From the NCBI GenBank assembly GCA_017745015.1, contig JAGIAF010000061.1, positions 1 through 8,423 on the forward strand: 8,423 nucleotides of DNA, given 5' to 3'. Below are positions 5,097 through 8,423 of this stretch, in pieces. Under the pieces are notes generated by a model. It saw only the letters and a program-made list of their open reading frames with translations. It made no database searches and was not told the origin of the DNA. Source of the stretch: Bdellovibrio sp. GTDB taxonomy: Bacteria > Bdellovibrionota > Bdellovibrionia > Bdellovibrionales > Bdellovibrionaceae. Positions within the stretch are counted from its first letter, which is position 1; every line of letters starts with the position of its first letter. A program made the position numbers and the translations under genes.

Positions 5097-5998
5097 AGGT
5101 TCTCCTTCTCACTCACCTGAAGACCTGAGGAGATTTGTCGGTGAGAAGATACGATTTTTAACTTTTTATTCTGACAGTAATTTTCCAATGCTGTTGCCTG
5201 ACCACGACCTGTGATCACGAACAATACATCCGAGCCCAAGGCGCCACAGCCTTTAGCGGCTTTCACACCCTCTAAAGCGCGGATATCTTCCAGCAACTCT
5301 AGAGTGGGTTCACAAGTAAAACCAAGCGTTTTCAATTCTGCCGCATAAGCTTGAACACCTTCGATTAAACCTTCAGAGTTTTGCGGACCGAACGACTCAT
5401 AAACTTTCGCGAAAGCCTTTTCCAAACCCGAAGAATCAAACTCCTTCAAAGTTTTCAAATGCTCATGTGTGGGAACTTTATTCCCCGTATGGATCAAATA
5501 GAATTCGAGATCTTCAAAAGGCCAGCCCAAGACAGACAGCATTCCGCGACGCTTTTCAAAGAACGTCAAAGAGCCCTTCATTTGCCCAATCAGATCCGCA
5601 CCACTTGGCGGAGTGCCCTGACCATTCCACGCAAATTCCGTATAAGTCGCAAGCAAGTGCTTATAGTCAAAGACCTGCTCCATGCCTTGCAAGTGCGGCT
5701 CTTTATAAAGCCATAAAGCATAAGCACCTAAGAATTGCGCCGTAGACGCCCCAAAGCCGCCGAGGCCTTGATAAGGATCTACGAATTCAAGATCAAATTT
5801 TTGGAAGTATTCGGAGTGCGCAGCAATGAATTTGCCCGCTGGAGATTCAGGATGAATGATTCCTAAAGAACCACTCCCTTTTTTGGCCTTCAATTCAAAA
5901 CACGGCTTCGAGAGAGCCACCAGAGTGGGTCCCCCATGGAGGGCCAAGTATTCGCCCACCAAAAACGTTTTACCGGGGATTGAAAAGACCAACGCCAA
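5093..5998 (-). CDS. GHMP kinase, probable phosphomevalonate kinase
   Basis: A 301-residue GHMP kinase, placed as the enzyme making mevalonate 5-diphosphate from mevalonate 5-phosphate. Motif 1 is PGKTFLVGEYLALHGG (8-23), with the PGKxxLxGEY form typical of phosphomevalonate kinase. Motif 2 is GLGGFGAST (78-86), SGAD at 132-135 holds the likely catalytic Asp135, and motif 3 is KGCGALGSD (249-257). Motifs 2 and 3 are clearly divergent from the usual GLGSSAA and SGAGGGD, and the protein is shorter than the roughly 335 residues of Gram-positive enzymes. The role is therefore supported by motif 1 plus operon logic: this is the only pathway step otherwise lacking an enzyme here. The start is TTG 5998, with AGAGGA 8 nt upstream just after the mvaA stop; no ATG is available near the domain start. 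It is the only gene of the operon with a gap (12 nt) before it. The stop overlaps mvaD as ATGA. Confidence 0.75.
   Translation of the reverse strand: MALVFSIPGKTFLVGEYLALHGGPTLVALSKPCFELKAKKGSGSLGIIHPESPAGKFIAAHSEYFQKFDLEFVDPYQGLGGFGASTAQFLGAYALWLYKEPHLQGMEQVFDYKHLLATYTEFAWNGQGTPPSGADLIGQMKGSLTFFEKRRGMLSVLGWPFEDLEFYLIHTGNKVPTHEHLKTLKEFDSSGLEKAFAKVYESFGPQNSEGLIEGVQAYAAELKTLGFTCEPTLELLEDIRALEGVKAAKGCGALGSDVLFVITGRGQATALENYCQNKKLKIVSSHRQISSGLQVSEKENL
5097..5148 (-). promoter_or_regulatory. Hairpin that can occlude the mvaD ribosome binding site
   Basis: On the minus strand, CTTCTCAC (rc of 5141-5148) can pair with GTGAGAAG (rc of 5105-5112), 8 bp, and the second arm takes in the first three bases of the mvaD AAGGAG. 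A nearby TCTCCT could alternatively pair with AGGAGA. Ribosomes finishing the upstream kinase gene would melt either structure, as in classical translational coupling. This is inferred from sequence only; both stems are modest. Confidence 0.35.
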
Positions 5999-6010
5999 AA
6001 CTTAGATCCT

Positions 6011-7321
6011 CTATGACGAGTGATGTGTCGTCGAAGAAGCTTGGCCCGCACGAAGATCTTTAAGAACTTCGATCGCGTTACTCAAAGAGATGCGCTTACG
6101 GATCGTCAAAATTTCCTCTAGCTTCTTTTGAACCAAAGGAATTTCGCGCTCTTCAGCACCGGCTCCCAAAGCCAAGTTTTTCGTGTGAAGTTTCATGTGG
6201 CCTTCGATGATTCCAACTGTTGTCAGAGCCTTCAAAGCACCCAAATTTTGCACCAAGCCCACAGCTGCAATCACGCGCGAAAGTTCATTCGCAGATTGAG
6301 TGCCGAGCATTTTCATACACATCATCGCTGTGGGGTGAAGAGTCGTCACTCCACCCACGGTGCCCACAACGAGTGGTGCTTCAAACACACCCGTCAAGCC
6401 ATCGTTTTCACGGTACCAACGAGTGATCGAGCGATACTGACCATCACGGCACGCGTAAGCATGAATACCCGCTTCCACTGCGCGCCAGTCGTTACCCGTG
6501 GCAACCAAAACTGGGTCGATACCGTTCAACACACCTTTATTGTTGGTAGCTGCACGATATGGGTCTTGCTGAGCAAACAAAGAAGCTTCTTCGATTTTCT
6601 CAGCCAAAGCTGGATCGATATCTTTAATATGAACGACGGCGCGAGTGACTTTTGTGTCTACCAAATTAGACAAGATACACATCGTCACTTTTTCGCCAGT
6701 GAATTGCTCAATAGGCTCTTTTAGGAACTCGCACACTTGATTGATGATGTTGGCACCCATCGCATCGCAAGGATCCATTAACACGTGTACCACGGCCATA
6801 TCAGAGCCGTCGCCACGAGGCACTCTGCGAACTTTAATATCACGAACACCGCCGCCACGACGAACAAGGCCGAAAGCCACTTCGCGGTTGGAGATTTCAA
6901 TCATGTAGTTCTTTTGAGCGAGAAGTTGTTTTTCAAAAGTCGCGAAGTCTTGAACTTTCGCGCATTGGATTTGACCGATGATCTCAGCACCCACAACTTC
7001 CGTTGTGATCGAGCCTGATTCACGGATCCATTTCGCTGATTTACAAACAGCTGCAACGATAGACGTTTCCTCTACCGCCATTGGGATAACATAGTCTTTG
7101 CCGTCGATACGGAAGTTTGTCGCAACTCCCAATGGCAATTGGAAATAACCGATTACGTTTTCGATGAATTTTTCACCCAAAGTCGTATCACGAAGGCCGC
7201 CACGAGAAATATACTCTACGTCGCCCGCTTGCAATGCGCCTGCATCAAGCAAAGCGTTCAAGCGTTCTTCTCTAGAAAGTTTAGAGAAGCCTTTAAAGAT
7301 GTCTTGCAGTTGTTTTTTCAT
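6011..7321 (-). CDS. mvaA: Hydroxymethylglutaryl-CoA reductase, class II
   Basis: A 436-residue soluble reductase making mevalonate from HMG-CoA with two reduced nicotinamide cofactors. Length and sequence match the bacterial class II type (Pseudomonas mevalonii enzyme about 428 residues), with no membrane anchor. Visible landmarks are the ENVIGYFQLPLGVA block (54-67), EETS (84-87) with the catalytic Glu, DAMGANIIN (186-194) of the cofactor-binding subdomain, NNKG (260-263) with the catalytic Lys262, TGNDWRA (275-281) with the catalytic Asp278, and GHMKLHTKNLA (374-384) with the catalytic His379. Cofactor preference (NADH or NADPH) cannot be read reliably. ATG 7321 overlaps the fni stop as ATGA; GAGGG lies about 8 nt upstream. 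The Ser/Thr/His-rich tail after residue 426 is likely disordered. Confidence 0.96.
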   Translation of the reverse strand: MKKQLQDIFKGFSKLSREERLNALLDAGALQAGDVEYISRGGLRDTTLGEKFIENVIGYFQLPLGVATNFRIDGKDYVIPMAVEETSIVAAVCKSAKWIRESGSITTEVVGAEIIGQIQCAKVQDFATFEKQLLAQKNYMIEISNREVAFGLVRRGGGVRDIKVRRVPRGDGSDMAVVHVLMDPCDAMGANIINQVCEFLKEPIEQFTGEKVTMCILSNLVDTKVTRAVVHIKDIDPALAEKIEEASLFAQQDPYRAATNNKGVLNGIDPVLVATGNDWRAVEAGIHAYACRDGQYRSITRWYRENDGLTGVFEAPLVVGTVGGVTTLHPTAMMCMKMLGTQSANELSRVIAAVGLVQNLGALKALTTVGIIEGHMKLHTKNLALGAGAEEREIPLVQKKLEEILTIRKRISLSNAIEVLKDLRAGQASSTTHHSS

Positions 7322-8373
7322 CGAATCACCCTCTTTGTAGCAAGCTCAGATAAGTTCTGACTGCCGGTGCAGAATAGTGCGATCTTAAGTTCTAATTCCA
7401 ATTTGTTCAGCAAAGCTTCAAGAGCTTCATCACCTTGCAGAGCCGCCTCTAAAAACGGTTTTGCAATGCCGACCTTTTTAGCACCCAAAGCACAAAGCTT
7501 GGCCACTTCAAGACCGTTGCGAACGCCACCAGACGCCCACACTTCATACGACACTTTCGCCTCTTCAGCGTTGAGCATCGATTGAACGGTGCTAATGCCC
7601 CAGTTCGCGTAAGTTTGGGCCACTTGGTAAAGCATTTCGTTCTCTTCAGAACGATAACCTTCCACGCGTCCCCAGTGAGTTCCACCCTTACCCGCAACAT
7701 CCACGGCAGCGATTCCGGTGCCTTCAAGACGCTTCAACGTATCCGTTGAAAAACCGCAACCAACTTCTTTGATAACCACAGGCACTTTCGCCTGCTTCAC
7801 CAAGTTTTCGATGGCGATCAAGGAGTTCTTAAAGCTCGGAGTGCCCTCCGGTTGCAGAACTTCTTGCAGCGGATTTAGATGCACAAAAAGTGCAACCGCT
7901 TCCGTAGCATCCACCAAACGACGAATACTGTCGATGGGAGTTTTAATCAGCTGAGCAATTCCAATATTTCCGAGGAGTTTTGCGCGAGGAGCGAGTTTAC
8001 GCACCTGCAACCACTCTTCGGCCGCATTGGAATCATTCAGTTCGCGACGTTGGGAACCTACGCCCATCAAAATCTGACGGCGATCACTCAAACGAGCCAG
8101 TCGTTCATTAATTTCTCGGCCATTTTCGTGGCCTGCTGTCATAGACGAGATGAAGATCGGAGAAGAAAGCGGGAGCGACTGATTTCCGCTAACCCCAGAA
8201 AAAACAAAAGAGGTCGAAATATCGACCTCTTTAAAATCCAAATTAGGCAAAGCCTCATGAATTAATTCGATCGAGTCCAATCCATTTTGACCATCAGCCT
8301 GAGACCTAGGATCCAGCGCGATTCTTATGTGATCGCGCTTTCTTTTTTCAAATTGAGTATTGGACTCGTTCAT
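7318..8373 (-). CDS. fni: Type II isopentenyl-diphosphate delta-isomerase (FMN-dependent)
   Basis: A 351-residue TIM-barrel flavoenzyme interconverting IPP and DMAPP; it needs reduced FMN, NAD(P)H and Mg2+. Motifs in order are RKRDHI (11-16, substrate diphosphate binding), ISSMTAG (75-81, FMN site), GSQR (106-109), LGNIG (134-138), HLNPLQE (165-171, with the catalytic-site Gln170 and metal-binding Glu171), VIKEVGCG (200-207), DVAGKGGTHWG (225-235, FMN phosphate binding) and VWASGGVRNG (278-287). It is unrelated to the Nudix-type isomerase. The start is ATG 8373 with AAGGAG (rc of 8382-8387) 8 nt upstream, overlapping the stop of an upstream frame as ATGA. The stop overlaps mvaA as ATGA. A terminator-like hairpin and U-tract lie inside its first 60 codons. 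Confidence 0.96.
   Translation of the reverse strand: MNESNTQFEKRKRDHIRIALDPRSQADGQNGLDSIELIHEALPNLDFKEVDISTSFVFSGVSGNQSLPLSSPIFISSMTAGHENGREINERLARLSDRRQILMGVGSQRRELNDSNAAEEWLQVRKLAPRAKLLGNIGIAQLIKTPIDSIRRLVDATEAVALFVHLNPLQEVLQPEGTPSFKNSLIAIENLVKQAKVPVVIKEVGCGFSTDTLKRLEGTGIAAVDVAGKGGTHWGRVEGYRSEENEMLYQVAQTYANWGISTVQSMLNAEEAKVSYEVWASGGVRNGLEVAKLCALGAKKVGIAKPFLEAALQGDEALEALLNKLELELKIALFCTGSQNLSELATKRVIR
8199..8232 (-). terminator. Intragenic terminator-like hairpin with U-tract, sense strand of fni
   Basis: On the minus strand, AAAGAGGTCGA (rc of 8222-8232) and TCGACCTCTTT (rc of 8207-8217) form a perfect 11-bp stem with a 4-nt TATT loop. TG and six T follow directly (rc of 8199-8206). This is the textbook layout of a Rho-independent terminator, but it lies at about codons 48-58 of fni, in the direction of transcription. 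Active translation would hide it, so it could act as an attenuator or polarity element; whether it terminates in vivo is unknown. Confidence 0.5.
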
Positions 8374-8423
8374 TGCCGTTGCTCCTTATGAGCTTTTCGG
8401 CCTACGCCAAAGCGTGTTTGCAA
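8370..8423 (-). CDS. C-terminal 17 codons of an unidentified upstream operon gene
   Basis: One minus-strand frame is open from the window edge to TGA (rc of 8370-8372), which overlaps the fni start as ATGA. The residues are LQTRFGVGRKAHKEQRQ, a basic tail I do not recognise. The overlap matches the arrangement at the fni/mvaA and kinase/mvaD junctions, and the fni ribosome site would lie inside it. A second frame is also open to the edge but stops at TAA (rc of 8388-8390), so the frame choice is inferred. HMG-CoA synthase would be a logical gene here, but nothing in these residues shows it. Confidence 0.45.
   Translation of the reverse strand: MQTRFGVGRKAHKEQRQ

Noticed and set aside
6128..6724. 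198-codon open frame antisense to mvaA
   Set aside because: It lies fully inside the well-supported HMG-CoA reductase gene and is rich in His, Ser, Cys and Arg in the pattern of a translated complementary strand. It has no recognisable domain.
6911..6976. Short inverted repeats in mvaA (CTTTTGA/TCAAAAG and CGCGAA/TTCGCG)
   Set aside because: Arms of 6-7 bp in coding sequence, with no T-tract and no position relative to a gene boundary. Such pairs are expected by chance.
7879..8265. 128-codon + strand open frame opposite fni
   Set aside because: Complementary-strand shadow of the isomerase gene with no motif and no plausible ribosome site.
8388..8423. Alternative upstream reading frame ending at TAA just before the fni ribosome site
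   Set aside because: It is open to the edge too, but the frame ending in an ATGA overlap fits the pattern of the operon better. With 11 codons or fewer neither can be proven.
1..8423. CRISPR arrays, tRNA or rRNA genes, insertion sequences
   Set aside because: No regularly spaced repeats, cloverleaf-like sequences, conserved rRNA stretches or transposase frames were seen on either strand.

Overview
The window fits a Bdellovibrio-like predatory bacterium or a close relative. This is inferred from gene content: a bacterial mevalonate operon with class II HMG-CoA reductase and type II IPP isomerase, moderate GC content, and very tight gene packing. It is not proven by any marker gene. No tRNA, rRNA, CRISPR array or insertion sequence is visible.

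Layout. Positions 1-474 (+) hold the C-terminal two thirds of an AlkD-type DNA alkylation repair glycosylase. It converges on, and overlaps by 19 bp, an OlsB-like GNAT acyltransferase (456-1178, -) that probably starts at TTG. A 76-bp divergent spacer separates that gene from a two-gene ABC export/lipoprotein-type unit: an ATPase (1255-1860, +) and an FtsX/MacB-type permease (1857-3095, +), joined by an ATGA overlap. A 116-bp convergent spacer follows. It contains two hairpins, one of them a likely bidirectional terminator.

The rest (3212-8423, -) is one polycistronic mevalonate operon. In transcription order it holds the last 17 codons of an unidentified upstream gene, then type II isopentenyl-diphosphate isomerase (fni), HMG-CoA reductase (mvaA), a divergent GHMP kinase that is probably phosphomevalonate kinase, diphosphomevalonate decarboxylase (mvaD) and mevalonate kinase (mvk). 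Together these convert HMG-CoA to mevalonate, mevalonate 5-phosphate, mevalonate 5-diphosphate, IPP and DMAPP, feeding quinone, undecaprenyl and other isoprenoid synthesis. Acetoacetyl-CoA thiolase and HMG-CoA synthase are not in the window. Nearly every junction is an overlap, which suggests translational coupling; the one gap precedes the TTG-started kinase.

The pathway itself is established biology. The less ordinary signals are: a perfect 11-bp hairpin plus U-tract inside the fni coding region that looks like an intrinsic terminator or attenuator; an abrupt codon-usage switch inside the permease gene at its C-terminal membrane domain; and a 27-nt echo of that gene's last codons exactly 100 bp downstream, forming the loop of the terminator, with mostly synonymous differences. 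No clearly new biological system was found.
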